Both the position numbers and the translations under genes were made by a program. Below are positions 1 to 13,234 of a stretch of 64,000 nt of DNA, one piece after another. Each line of letters starts with the position of its first letter. Within the stretch, counting starts at the first letter, position 1. The notes beneath the pieces are model-generated. The model did no database searches. It saw nothing but the letters and a program-made list of their open reading frames with translations, and was not told the DNA's origin. Source of the DNA: Aedes albopictus (taxonomy: Eukaryota > Arthropoda > Insecta > Diptera > Culicidae); NCBI RefSeq assembly GCF_035046485.1, contig NC_085137.1, forward strand, positions 349,977 through 413,976, in the 5' to 3' direction.

Positions 1-1360
1 ATTGTTATAGTGCATGCTAAAAAACGTTATCCAATAAAATCGATAGTGAGCCGTATAGTTTGAGTGTTCCAAATATTAAGAAGAACGATCTAGAAGATTA
101 CAATCCCACCGGGGATCACTCTAATGTGCTGCTGCTGCTAATTTGTTCATCCGTTGTGTGCTGCTGTAAAAGTGCTTCAACCGATTCAGGACACCTCCAC
201 CCCCACGAATTCTGGTGTAATGCGACGAAAACCACACAGCGTAGGGTAAGCGCCACCACTGCCTTTTACCGAAAAAATCCAGAAAAGGTAATTGAATAAT
301 TTTACTTTTGATTTCATCGACCAAAAACTTGTGCTCGCTCCTTAATATGTTGTAAGTTTGAGGTGGATTTCGTAAAAGTGATTTGATGATATCTTCGTCA
401 TATTTCATTCAATATTACTACTCCTTAACTCATTTTAAATATAATAAAATTAACTTGCGTATCATGCCTTTAACTTCATGGCCTCAGTTTCGTCACCTCG
501 CTGAGTGTGTTCCATCAAAGACGAGCTCTGAAAGGCGCCTGGGGTCCAATGGACCCCAGGTATCCCTTTTAGGGTTAATATCAATCATGTTCAAAGTTTC
601 TTTGACTGATTATGTTTTGAACGAGATCTAGATTTTTTTAAATCGGAAGCAAATTTGCTTTGAAGCCGCCATATTTTTGAAACTTTTGATCAAAAGTGTA
701 CCTAGGTTTCTCCAACTTTCTCAACAAGACAAAGCAGAGAGATCCGTCGTTCAATGAAACCTCTGATCACCGTATGAATCATTTCGATGTTTGCCGAAGC
801 AAGAAGACATAAATTCTCCTCGATTTAATTATTTAGTTGTCCTATCCATTTCAAGAGCGATGCTGACTCACGATTTCATGTTTTCCTCTGCTTTGGGTGT
901 TCTAGTAATTAGTTAGCTAGTTGATGTTGTTTGCTAGTAGTATACATTTGAATGTTTTTCTTATTATATTTCTGGCGTTTAGACAAGTTACATAAATGAA
1001 CACTTTAGCAGTTACTAAATGAGACGTTTCTTTAACGTTTGGGAGACACGAAGATATTCTTGAATAATGCAGAAGAGTTGGTATGTATATAATTAAGTAC
1101 CATAATTTAACTTTAAATTGAAAGATGGAAATGGTTAAATACGATTGGCATAGCATTTTTGCGGACTTGCCACTGCACAGTTGATATGGGATTTTGCATA
1201 CTAGTTATAAAACTATGGAATACGAAATGGGAAGTAAAATCAGGAATTGCTATGGAAAAATGTGAAAAATGTGATAAGCTTTATAGTGTTGATACATCCA
1301 GAGTAAAAACTTAAAATAGTATTTAGATAAACAAGGTCAACCGAATCAAGTTCAGAGAAC
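1..1360. other. No gene seen; one short palindrome
   Basis: A/T-rich, non-repetitive sequence with only short unconvincing frames. A palindrome CTGGGGTCCAATGGACCCCAG-type stem (9 bp arms, 3 base loop) lies at 539-559. Confidence 0.5.
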
Positions 1361-2740
1361 AAGCACATTTGTTGTGGTGGGTGCTCGTGACGACAGTGTG
1401 CCTAATGTGAACAAGTCATCAGTGTTGTATGTCTGCGAAAAACGCATGCAGAAGAGCAGTAGGCAGTGGGCAATAAACGCAGTCAGTCAGTGATTCAAAC
1501 ATCGGCGGTGGTTCGGTTCAAGGCACATTGGTTGGATTGGAAGCATTGGCATGGGGGAGAAGAAAACCAAAATACAGCAGAAAGCATATGCGACTCACCA
1601 TACAATTACAGGGGCCAATATAAATAGTTGTAGTTTCTCGGGCAGGTGATTGACGTCAGTCCAATCTGGAGGAATCAACGTTCGGCTGCGACTACTTCTT
1701 CGATTCCCGTTTGATCAATTATCACTCAGCTCCACACCAAAGTTGGCCCGGTACGGTATATTGGTTTGGTAGGTTCACACACAACACTTTCGATTCGAGA
1801 GGTACCTAATGGCCAAATGTGCGATAACAGCGCGCGGGGGCAAGATTACAAACCGAACTGATAGCAACTGCTTAGATGTACACTTGGATTCCCAACTTTT
1901 CGTTTTTATTGTCGCGTGGATTACAACCAATAACTAACAAAGTACTCTTTGAACTGGGCGGCTGCACTTGTTCGTTTGGCCTGCTTGGATCAGGGAGTGA
2001 CACAGGGCTAGGAAATTCTTAGTTCCCACAGCGAGACCTAAACAAACTGTAACCGTGGGAAGCAAACGGAGAAAATCCTGGACTAATTGATTATTTCAGT
2101 TTGACACACTGGTGAAACCCGTCGTCGTCCGATATCTAATAATTGATTTGATTGTTACTTTGTTCTACTTAACACGCACTCGGTTGTTGCTAACTCTTAG
2201 CCAACAAGTCACAATTTCTAAATCAAAACTAAAGTTTCACAAAAATATCACTGTTTTCAACCTTAACCTCTATCCACTTCAACCGCTACAAATCGTCTGA
2301 CCGGCGAGCGACAGTTTTCCGGACGGTGGAAGTATGTGTTCTGGAAAATCGCCAGTGAGAAAAACTCACCACACGACGGTGAGAAAACAAAAATCGCTGC
2401 TCACGCTCACGACGAAGACGCGAACAGTGTGCTGCGGTGCTGACGGGTTGGCGGACGGAACGTGTGTGAGCAGTCTCCAGTCAAACGCAGTAGGCACTCG
2501 CGTACCAACGCTGGTTGCTGTTCACGCGAGCTCGACGGCCTACTATGTACTACTAATACTGCCCGACGCGCAGCCCGTTGAGGTGGTATCCACTACGATG
2601 CGATGATGGGCGAGAGCGCACGGTGTGCGGAGTGTGGCTTACTGTGTTAGGTTGCACAGTGGGAAAACAATCATGAAAATGGGAATAATAATCGACGTGA
2701 TAATAGTTTTGTCGTTACAAGGCCCTGACAGAAGACCAAT
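1360..2740. promoter_or_regulatory. Candidate promoter / 5' UTR region
   Basis: This stretch is richer in G/C and CpG than its flanks. TATAAATA sits at 1619-1626 (+ strand), with an arthropod-initiator-like TCAGT at 1656-1660, somewhat too far away for a standard pair. On the reverse strand 2640-2200 reads like an insect 5' leader (CpG-rich, then TTTGTGAAACTTTAGTTTTG), which would belong to a gene leaving the window at the left. No coding exon confirms either direction. Confidence 0.3.
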
Positions 2741-2849
2741 GCCTTATTAGATGCAAATAGATTGCCGATATTTCAGGCGTTTTTGTAATTTTATAATTAT
2801 ATGGGTGAATTGGGGCAAATCTCGCCACTTGCAACAAATATTCTAAACT

Positions 2850-5800
2850 TTTTTGATTACAGTGTCTCTTTTTCGGAATTTCTTGAGAAATTTGTTCATG
2901 GATTACCCCACAAATTCCTTAACGGACTTTTTTTCAAATTTAGTTATTTCTTTTTTTTATCTTTATTAACGAGATTTTCAGCCCAGGGCTGGTTCATCTC
3001 GGATTTCTTTATTTATTTTTTTCCAGGAGCACCTTTTGTTTTTTACAGAGATTAATTCAGATATTTCACTAGCTATTCCTTCCTCCGAAATTAAAAAAAA
3101 AAGATTATTTTAGGATAGCTTGCATTGATTGCTTCCAACATTTCTCTATGAACTTATTTAGAAATCCTTTAAGTTAGTTATAAATCACTTTATAACATCA
3201 GACAATCTTTGAAGGACTCCTCAAGATCCATGGTTACTTTTAGAAATTCCTCCATGGATTCCTTTAAACAATCCTACAATCCTGTATGTCTTCTGATATC
3301 TGCCCAGCTTTTCAATCAGAAAGGCTCCTGAGAGTTTTCAAGAAATTCTACCAGGAATTCCTTCGGAGAGTTTTTTTTCTGAGAATTCTTCCAAGGATTC
3401 TTTTAGGAAATAATAGTTTTTTTAGAAATTGCAGAGAATTTCCCAAAAATTAATTCAAAAACTCTTTTATAAAACCTTGTTTGGATTCCTTCCGAAATTG
3501 CTACATAGACTACTTTAGATTTCAAGAAAATTTTCCAGGATTTCTTTTCAAGAAGTCTTCTACGGTTTCTTTGCTTCAAAAAGTCCTCTGAATTTCCTTC
3601 AGAAGTCCTTTAGAAATTTGCCAAAGAATTTTATTGGAAAAACTTCCACGGATTTTCTCAGAAATTTTTCCATAGTTTCTACCCAAAATCTGTACTAGAA
3701 GTCTTTCAGGAAATCATCCATGGGTTCATTTAGAAATGTTACCTTTCAGAAAAAAATGTTCAAAATTCCTCCAAAAATTTCTCAGTAAATTTTCAACAAT
3801 TCTTATAAAGTTTCCTTCAATTTTTTTCAGGAATTCCAAGCCTTCCGGGAATTTTCAAGATATAGAGATTTCTTCCAGAATTTTTTTTTTATTAAATAAT
3901 AGTTTACTCTACATTTTTCTCCAAAAGTTTCCAGAAATTACTCCAGAAGTTAATTCAAGAACTCCTTTATAAAACCTTCTTTGAATTCCTTCCGAAATGG
4001 CTCCATGAATTACTTTAGATTTTTCAGAAAGTCCTTCAGGAATTCTATTCAAGAAGTCTTCCACGGTTTTTCTGTAAAAGTTCTTTTAGATTATCTTCCA
4101 AAATTTTATAGAATTTTCTTTAAAAGATCCTCCAAAATTTTTTCAAAGGATTTATTTAGAAAAACTTCCATGGTTTGTTTCATAAATCCGTACGAGAAGT
4201 CTTTCGGGAAATCATCCATGGGTTCATTCGGAAATGTTTTCAGCGACTGCTTCAGAAAATCAAAAGTGCAGTTTGAGGAACCAGATATTTCTCTCAGGAT
4301 TTTTTATTAGAAAATCTTTAACAACTCTTCCACAGTTTCCTTCAGAAATTCTTCCAGGGATTTCCTTGGAAATTTGTCTGCAGATTCCTACGGAAATTCT
4401 TTTAGAAATTTCTCCCTGAGTTTCTTCAAGGATTCCTTTGAGAAATTTTCTATGGATTCCTTCTAAAATTGGTCCATGGATTCCTTTAGAAGTTACTCCA
4501 ACAAATCGGTCTGGAAATCTATCAAGACTTACTTTCAGAAACTCTTCCATTGTTTTTTCAGAAATTCTTCCAAGGATTCTTTAGGAAATCTCGCCAGGAC
4601 TTCCTTAAGATACCTCCCCCCCCAAATTTCTCAGATTTTTTTAGGTAAATTTCCATGAACCTCTCTCAAAACTCTGCCAGGAATCACTTTTGATTTCTTC
4701 GGGAATTTCTCTAGGCATACCCTCAGACTTTTCTATAGTGATTGGATATTACTTGTTGAGTTGTTGAGGACTTGCTTTACATAAATATGTGATTCTTCAG
4801 GGATTCATTCAGACAATTTCACCAGAATTCCTCCAGAGATTCTTACAATATTACTTTCCATCCATGTTTTCCCGGAAATTACTTCGACATTCCCACTAAA
4901 GATAATTCTGAGAATTTCTTCACGGGTTCTTTGAGAAACCAATTCAGAAATATTCTCTAGGAATTTCTGCAGATTTTTTTAAACATTTGAAAAACATATT
5001 TTCTAGTGATCTCTGCAGAAACTTATATAGACGTGTCTTAAATTCCTCCGGGATTATGTCCATTGAACGCTCCAGGATTACTTTCGGAAAACCCTCCAAG
5101 AATTTTATAAAAGGATTTCTCCAGGTATTTTCCTAAAAACTCCTTAATAACTTTTCTAGGAATTTCATCAAGGGTTTCTCTAGAAGCTTCCCAAGTATTC
5201 CTTCAAGAATTTCCTTGAGAATTTCTTAGTTATCCCTCTAGAGATTTATTCAAAGAAACTTTTGAGACTTTTAATTGGATTGTACTGGAAATTTTCCCAG
5301 AAATTCTTTTGGGACCGGTCTTCAGAAATTTTTCCACAAAATGGTGGGGATTTATTCCGGAGATTTCAGGTAATTCCTTCAAAAATCATTCCATGGAGTT
5401 TTCCATAAATTCCTTTTAATTTTTTCTTAATCCTATATAGGTTGATGCTTTCAGAAATTCTTCCGTGTTCTTCCAACAATTCCTTGGGAAATTCATTTAG
5501 GAATATCTGCAGAAATTTGTGCAAGAATTCTGTGCAAGAAATGGCTCTTGCGGTTCCATCAGAAATATCTCTTCAGATTTCTTAAGAGTTGTTTGTTGAA
5601 GGATTTGTTTCAGACATTCCTTCAAGGATTTGTTCAGAAGTTTTCCCAGAAATTGCATGTACAATGCTGGAAGAATTCTTAAAATACATTTGCGAGTAAT
5701 TTTTAAGGAATTTTTTGGCGGATTGCTTTCATGAATCTCTTAAAAAATGCCTGGTGTTACATTTGCAGATTCCTAGAGGAAAATATTAAAAAAATTCTAA

Positions 5801-8800
5801 AGGAATTCCCAAACAAAACTTCCTAATGAAATTTCTGATGTTATCTCTGGAGGAATTGGAAGTTATCTTGGATGAATGCCTCCACAAGAAGAAACTCCTG
5901 GGATTTCTGAGAAAAGTTAAAAAAAAATTGCAGAAATCCCTGCAGAAATTACAGACATTCATGAGAAAATCCTTCAGAGATTCTTCCACTTATTTCTACT
6001 CGAAATTTTTCTGCAATTCTTTCAAACATATCTCCAGAGACTTTTTCAGAATTCAACATCAGATTTCTTCAAAAGCCAAAAATAGAGTTTTTCAGAAACT
6101 CCTTTAATAATTTATTCAAAAATCTTACAAGATGCTTTCGGAAATAATTCCCAGAGAAATCCCTTCCGGAATTCCTGCAGAAATTTCTACAAATTTTTTT
6201 TCCAGAAGTTGCTCCTATGGCTCCAACAGAAATATCTTCTGGCATTCATTCAGCGATTATTGCAAGAATTGCTTCTCTTATTGCTCCGAGGATTTTTTTT
6301 CCCAAAAGTTAAACCAGAAATTGCATTGCAAATACTGCAAGAGTTCTTGAAGTAATTTGTTTAAGTTCTCTGAAGGATTGCCTGAAGGAATCTCTCTTGG
6401 AATCTCTTGAAAAACGCTTGGCGTTACTTTTGGAGATAGCTAGAAAAAATTCTTCAAAATTTTCTGGAGGAAACAAAAAATCCTAAAGAAATTTGTGACA
6501 TTAACTTTTTAGGATTTTTTGGAAATTCCTGCGAAATTTAAGAAATTTTTAAGATACTTCCTCAACAAAGTAAAAAATCCTTAGAAGCTTATGGCGGTAC
6601 TCTGCTCTAGAAGAAATTCCAAGATTTTCTAAAGAAATATTTAAAAAAAATGCTGAATTCCCTGCAGAAATTACAGACAAAAGTATCGTTACAATTATTC
6701 TGGAAATATACAGAAATTCCTTCAGGGATTCTTCCAGAAATTTCTGCTAGGATTTCTTCAGAAATTTCTTTACAAAAAATTTCAGACACTTTTTCAGATT
6801 TCAGCAAGTGATTTATTCAAAAGTCAAAAGAAAATTTTTAGAAATTCTTTTAAAAACTTCTTGAAATATCCAATATAGATGCTTTTGAAAATTCTTCCAA
6901 GAGGTCTTCGAACAATTTATTGCGAAATTCCTGCAGAAATTCCTACAAGAATTCTTTCTAGAAGTTTCTACTGTGATTCCACCAGAAAAATCTTTTGAGA
7001 TTTCTACAGGAATTGTTTTAGATATTCTACCTAGTAGGATTTTTCAGAAGTTTTTTCAAGAATTGCAGAACAAATATCGGAAGAATTCTTGAAAGAACTC
7101 ATTCATAAAAATCTTATTGTCAACAGGAATCTCTTGAAAAACCCCTGGTGTTGCCTTTGGAGATTATTAGAAGAAATTAAAAAAATATGGAGGGATTCCC
7201 GAACAAAAATTCCTAAAGAAATGTCTAACGTTGTGTCTGGGGGAGTTCTTCGACGAATGCCTGAGAGAATTCCTTCAAATATCTCCTCAATTAAAAAAAA
7301 CATCATTTGAAACTTCTGGAGGAACTTTGGGAGAAATTGAAGGAATGTCTAAAGGAATCTTAAAAAATGCAGAAACTACAGACAAATGTACTGGTGAAAT
7401 TGCTCAGGAAATCTTCAGAAATACATTCAGGGATTCTTCCAGATATTTTCGGTCGGATTTCTTCTGAAATTCCTTTAAAAATATCTCCAGAGACTTTTCA
7501 GAATTCAGTAAGTGATTTCTTCAAAAGTCAAAAGTGGAGTTTTTTGGAAATTTATTTTAAATTTGCTTCGAAATTCAGTTTAGAAACTTTCGGAAATTCT
7601 TCCAAGGGTACTTCTAATAATTCCTTGAGGAATCCCTTCATTAATTCCAGAAACTACTACAAGAATTCTTTTCAGAAATTGATCTTCTGGGATTTTTACA
7701 AGAATTCCTTTCAGAAATGTTTTCTGTGATTTCTTCTGAAATATCTCCTGGATTCCTTTAGTGATTTCCGCTGGAATTGTTTCAGATATTTCTCCAAAGA
7801 TTTTATTCAGATTTTTTTTCCAGAAATTGTTTAATAAACTGGAAGAATTCTTGAAAGAATTCTTTCAACAATTTTTCAGGACTTCCCTGAAGGATTGCCT
7901 AAAGGAATCTATTAAAAAACACTTGGTGTTACCTTTGAAGATAACTAGAAGAAATTCTTGGAAATTTTCTGGAGGGATTCCCGAATAAAAATTTCAGCTT
8001 CTCATCCTCAATTTATAAAATAAAATCATTAGAAGCTCCTGGAGGAACTCTAGAAGATATTCCAGGAATTTCTGAAGCAATCTTCAAAAAAATGCAGAAA
8101 TCCCTGCAGTAACTACAGACAAAGGTACTGGCGAAATGTTTTGAGAAAAGCTACAGAAATTCCTTCAGGGATTCTTCCAGATATTTCTGCGTGGATTTCT
8201 TCCGAAATTCTTTCAAAAATATATCCAGAGACTTTTTCAGAATTCAACAAGTGATTTCCTCGAGAGTCAAAAGTGGAATTTTTCAGAAATTTTCTTTAAA
8301 CATTTATTCAAAAATCTAATATGCTTTCGGGAATTCTTCCATGGATTCTTCTAATAATTCTTTGCGAAATTTGTGCAGAAGTTTCTACCAGAACACTTTT
8401 TAGAAGTTGCTCCAGCAATTATTTCAGATGTTTTTCTTAGGGCTTTTTCAGATTTTTTTTTCAAAAAATGCAATAAAAATACCGGAAGAATTTTTGACTT
8501 GAAGTATTTTTTAATGAAGCCCTAAAGAAATATCTTTAAAAAAGGCTGGTGTTAAAGTGTAGAATTAGCTTTTAGTTAAAATACACATTGATAAAAAAAA
8601 CTTGTGTTACCTTTGGAGATTCTTAGAAGAAATTTTTGAAAATTTTCTGGAGGGACTCCCGGACAAAAATCTTATAATAGTTTCTGATGTTATCTCTGGA
8701 GAAATTCTTGGATGAATGACTGGGAGAAAACCTGCAGAAACTCTGAGATACTTCCTCAACTAAAAAAACAAATCATTAGATGCTTCTTGAGGAACTCTGA

Positions 8801-8950
8801 AAGAAATTCCAAGGACAAATTACTTGAAAATTATTTGCAGGAATCTTTTTCCGAAGAGGAATTTATAGACGAATCTTTAGAAAAGATGCAGAAATCCCTG
8901 TAGAAATAACCGACAAAGGTACTGTTGACATTCTTGAGGAAATCACTCAA
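2850..8950 (+). repeat. Degenerate T/C-rich array (with mixed-polarity HOR at 3' part)
   Basis: Continuous diverged variants of TTCCTTCAGAAATTCTTCCA and AGGATTTCTTCAG on the + strand. The motif is stop-poor in several frames, producing many spurious frames. From about 5450 a ~720 bp higher-order repeat is superimposed. No gene is supported. Confidence 0.85.
5450..8950 (+). repeat. ~720 bp higher-order repeat, about five units
   Basis: The landmark GCAGAAATCCCTGCAGAAAT with ACAGAC recurs near 5929, 6651, 7363, 8087 and 8881. A second landmark, TGGTGTTACCTTTGGAGAT (variants), recurs near 5749, 6418, 7141, 7921 and 8604. A third, GTTATCTCTGGAGxAATTCTTGGATGAATG, is clear near 5838, 7213 and 8688. 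Spacings are 670-795 bp. A diverged unit is at about 15430-15700. Confidence 0.75.
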
Positions 8951-9830
8951 TAAATTCCTGAGAGATGCGTGGAAGATTTTCTGAAGGAATGCTTGGCAAA
9001 CCTACCTACAACCTAGAGATATCTCTGGAGGAATTCTTAGAAGAATTTCTTATACAACTTCTGAAGGAATTAGTACACAAAAGTTCCTGAAGTACAGGAG
9101 AAATTTCTGAAGGAAATCCTACAGAAACTCGAGAACTTTCTAAAAAAATTGTGTTTTGAAGGTAATTTTGAAAGAATTTATAATTTATAAAAGAATTTCT
9201 TGATAAATGCCGACGAATAAAATCTGAAGTAGATTCAGCAGGAATTCCTGAAATTTGGAGTTATTCCTGAAGCATTACCGGAAAATATTCTGCAAGACTA
9301 TCTAAAAAAAGATCTGAATGTATTCTAAATAGTCCCAGGAGGAATACCTAGAGCAATTTCTGGAGAAACCCCTGATGGAACTTCCATAATAATCTCTTGC
9401 GAAATCCCTAAAAATAAGAAGTAATACATAACTCTAGAGAAATCTCATCAATGATTTCTAAAAGAGTTTGAGGCTACATTTGATAATTTCAGAAGGAAAA
9501 CCCTAGAGGAACATCTGCAAGAATGTCCGCATCTTCGTGAAAAAATTAAAATCTCCTGGAATTGCATCTTTTGAAGAAATCCTTGGATAAATAGCAGGAG
9601 AAACTTCTGACTGGCACTGGAGTAACTGCTACAAAAATTTTGTGAGAATATTGTTATTGAATTTCTGGAGAAATTCCTGCCGAAACTACTAGTGAAATCC
9701 TTGAGGAAATCTCTCAATTGATTTCTGAGGGGTATCTGCAGGATTTTCTGAAGGAATGCTTGGAAGACCTCCTAGAAATACCTCTAGAGGAATTCTTAGA
9801 AGAATTTCTTATACAGCTTCTTAAGGCGAA
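8950..9830 (+). repeat. Degenerate array, G/A polarity
   Basis: The same repeat vocabulary as 2850-8950 but in the opposite orientation (GAAATTTCTGAAGGAAATCC, CTAGAGGAATTCTTAGAAGA). No gene. Confidence 0.8.
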
Positions 9831-10050
9831 ACTGGAAGCATTTCCTCACTTTTTTGTTTTTGATTTTTTATTAAATAACAAAGCAAAGGATCATGGAATC
9901 TCCTGAATTTTCAGGTGTAAAATATTTTTCAGTTTTTAGGAAACCATTTTTGAACACAATTTCAAAAAAAATACATAATTACAAACTGCTGTGCTCCCTA
10001 TACTGCTACGCCTCCATAGAAATGACTTCAATATTGCACCTAACTAAGAT
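9820..10050 (+). repeat. Spacer repeat, copy 1 of 2
   Basis: GCGAAACTGGAAGCATTTCC, then TTTTTGATTTTTTATTAAAT and TCAGGTGTAAAATATTTTTC. The copy at 10943-11130 has GCGAAACTGGACGCATTTCC and CGGGCGTAAAACGTTTACCA. Both adjoin array edges. Probably a fragment of a dispersed element. Confidence 0.6.
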
Positions 10051-10079
10051 TTATTCGAGGAAAACCCTTTTTATCACGA

Positions 10080-10930
10080 AATTTTCCTGAAGATTTCTCC
10101 GAGAATTTGGATTTTGAAATTTCTCTATGATTTCTTTCAGGGACATCGCCACGTTTTATAGATATTCCGGCAGAATTTTTTAGAATGCACTCAGCAGAAT
10201 ACCTCCAAAGATCCCTCCAAGTATCCCTTAAGAATTCATTCCTGTCCATGTTTATCTGTGAGTTTCATCTAGAGATTTTTTTTCGGGAATTCCTCCTTCA
10301 ATTCCTGGAAACTAATCCACGTATTTCTTCAGAAATTCCTGCAGAGATTCCTTCAAGGATTGCTGCAGAAGTTCGTGAAGTTCGTCCTTTATTTTTTTTG
10401 AACATGTTTACAAAATTCTTTTTGGAATACCTTTAGATTTCTCGGAGTATTTATTTGGGATATCTTTAGAAATTCTTCTAAAAAAATCCCAAGAGATTAT
10501 TCCAGTTATTCCAGGAATTCTCTTAGAAGTTTATTTAGAAACTCCTCTGAAAAATTCACAAAGGATTTTCCTGTAAATTAACCCAAGAGTTTTCCAAAAG
10601 TTCTTCTAGGTTTTCCTCCAAGGATTACTATAAATACATTCAGACCTTTATTTAAAGATTCTTTCAGAAGGTAATGTCTCTGGAATTTCTCAAAATATTA
10701 TTCCAGCAATTTTGTAGAAATTATCCAGCATCTATTCGTTGACATTGTTCAATGAATTTTTCAAGAAATGCTTTTATGAATATCTGCAGAGGGTTCTCCA
10801 GTTCCAGATATTCTTTCAATAATTCTTTATCAAACACATTTTTTTTAATTGCTTCAGTGATTCTCTAAGGAATTCCTCAAGGATTTTTTTGTTCTTACAG
10901 CATTTTCTCCTATACTTCAGGGACTTTTGT
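10080..10930 (+). repeat. Degenerate array, T/C polarity
   Basis: TTCCTGCAGAGATTCCTTCA and AAGAATTCATTCCTGTCC-type units. Bounded on both sides by the GCGAAACTGGA spacer repeat. Confidence 0.8.
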
Positions 10931-10942
10931 ATATTAATCCCT

Positions 10943-11280
10943 TATGGCGAAACTGGACGCATTTCCTCATTTTTTTGGTTTTTGATTTTTTATTAAATAA
11001 TGAAGCAATATTTTCAAAATCGGTTTTCGTACACAGTTAGAGGAAGGATCGAGCTATCTCCTGGTATTTTTTCGGGCGTAAAACGTTTACCAATTTTTGA
11101 AAAACCATATGTAACCACCTCTATTAACGACGCAAAACACGTCAGAATGGAACTATTACCATTCGATTCTCAAAAAATATTTCTATTGAATAAGAAGTTT
11201 TCGCCTCTCATCACGTTCTCGAAACGAGAAATTTTGGATTTTTTTCCCACTTTTGGAATGTGTTTTTCCCATAGTGTGTG
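10943..11280 (+). repeat. Spacer repeat, copy 2 of 2
   Basis: Aligns with 9820-10050 at its left part. It carries a 93-codon frame (11000-11281) with no recognised domain; the aligned copy does not keep the frame. Confidence 0.5.
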
Positions 11281-11299
11281 ATGGATGCGAAGATTTCTG

Positions 11300-13020
11300 C
11301 AGTTTTCTTAAACGGTTTTGTGAGCGTTTAAGGTTCAGCGGTGTATGGTTGTATTTTTAAGACCATTTTGTCAATGAGTTGAGCTAGGCAACGAAAAGAC
11401 AAATATTTTCATAGACTCTTCACAAACACTGACAGTATACGTTAAAGTGTCGATTCGATGTTTTAGAAAATGAAACAACTAAGCTGTTATGAATCGTACC
11501 ACACAACTAACCGAATTGCAGGTGTTTGGAGCCACAACCACACGTTGACGCGATAGAACTTAATGACGAAGCATATGGTGGCAACCTGTTCCAGTCCAGT
11601 CGTCCAGTCCAGCTCAGTGTGGTGTGGTTGGAATTCATGTGTAGGTGAATGCACTATGATTAACACCCCGATTGATGTCTGTGATGACGCGTGCGCACGG
11701 TTTGTTTTGAATGCTTCGTTCCTCCAGTATAGCAGAATACGCACGTTCCTCATGTTGTATGAATCGAATCGACGATTACCTCCGTTGTGGAGCATCTACA
11801 CGGCAAGGGAACATCCATGAAGGTACGGACAGTTTTTGGTTCAATCTTTCTTTACTTGCCGTTATTTGTTTTTTTTTTTACACTTATTACACAGTTAATT
11901 AAGAAATCTGATACTAAGTGTTTCATCATTTAAGGAACCTCTCAGAGCTGCTGGTGAAAATAATAGTCAAAGCCGCTCACAGTTCGGTACGATTCGTAGC
12001 AGTAGTATATTGCTCTATGCCGACGACGACGACGACGACGACGACGTCGTTGCTTTGGGAAAACCGGCTTTTCGAATTCTAGTATTATTTATTCTAACAT
12101 TGCTTTGGTATCTGTAATCGAAACGATGGACTATTCAAATGTCGTTTGGAGAAATCAGAGCCTAACATAAGATTACATATAACTTACTTAAAACGCTGTG
12201 GATAGTAGAGTTTGCTAGCAGACCTGTCTTGGAAACCATGCGTTTCCATATTGTATTCAACTAACCGGACGCTGATGGAATCGCCTCAACAGGGATATAG
12301 TCTGCTTCTCAACTTTGTGCTCAATGAGCAACTCCACAGCTCTCGCACAATCTTACCCTAGAAGCAGTTGTTCCCGTATCTTAAATTTTGCTGCTCTCGT
12401 CTGAAGTTCTAAATAGGAGGTCATCCATACGGGGAGTCTTCTTTCAAATACATTAGGTTTTTCATACTCGCTTATCAATCTGGAAAGTCCATTGAGACAT
12501 TTTTTTACGCAAAAATCTTCATTCTGCAGTGTAGGGTTTTTACAGATATCAAGGTTTTTTGTTTTGATAACGTGTCTTTCCGAAACTAGCCTTCTTCATG
12601 AAGGGTAGCTGATAATCTCGAAGCAAAGCGAGGACAGCTGTACCATTTGCTCCGGTTAGCACAGTGAGGTAGCAGCTCTTTGGAGGGCCCCTAATCATTC
12701 ATTGCTGGGGATGGAAAGAACATTCGTGACTAAGAAAGCGTTTGAGCCGGGGTATCTTATGGACGTTTGAGTATGAGATTCCCGGAATGTCTTATAGACA
12801 TATGAATATTAGATTCTTACGGAAACACGTCGTAGTCCCGGATAGCCGCATTATACCAAGAATTAGGGGTCACCTGTTAGTGGACCAACCACCGGAAAAT
12901 GTGGTCCGTAGAGTTATACTTACCCAATTGAGATGATGATTGGTTCTACCATATATTGTAGCAAGGCATCTGCCTATAGCAATGGAATAATCTGAGAAGT
13001 GATTTGATCAAGTCTAGACA
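11300..13020. other. No gene seen; unique-looking DNA with a microsatellite
   Basis: Mixed composition without degenerate-array motifs. Short frames on both strands (11487-11795, 11563-11820) overlap each other and have no domain. Could contain untranslated exons or regulatory DNA of the coiled-coil gene; nothing in the sequence proves it. Confidence 0.4.
12019..12047 (+). repeat. (GAC)n microsatellite
   Basis: CCGACGACGACGACGACGAC and continuing, ending in GTCGTTG. Surrounding sequence is unique-looking. Confidence 0.9.
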
Positions 13021-13021
13021 C

Positions 13022-13234
13022 ACATTTGAAAAGGACCTATCTGCTTTGCGTAAACAAACATGTTTTTGTCTCTGCAGGGCCTATCTGCATCCACCCACGC
13101 ACATCAACACCCTTATCAGAAAGAGTTTTCTTCAAGCTGTTAAGGGTGTTGATGTGCGTGGGTGGATGCAGATGGGCCCTACACAGACAGAAACATGTTT
13201 GTTTACAAAAAGCAGATAGGCCCTTTTCAAATGT
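13022..13234. mobile_element. 213 bp foldback element
   Basis: Arms 13022-13119 and 13136-13234 are inverted copies at roughly 90% identity: CATTTGAAAAGGACCTATCT, AAACAAACATGTTTxTGTCT and CATCCACCCACGCACATCAA in one arm, complements in the other. The loop is about 16 bases. RNA from either strand would fold into one long hairpin. The reading frames across it are mirror images and not genes. Confidence 0.85.

Noticed and set aside
2850..10440. Numerous 60-120 codon open frames rich in F, S, R, N and K
   Set aside because: They arise because the degenerate TTC/GAA-type motif lacks stops in several frames on both strands. Frames overlap, have no domains, and shift with every indel between units.
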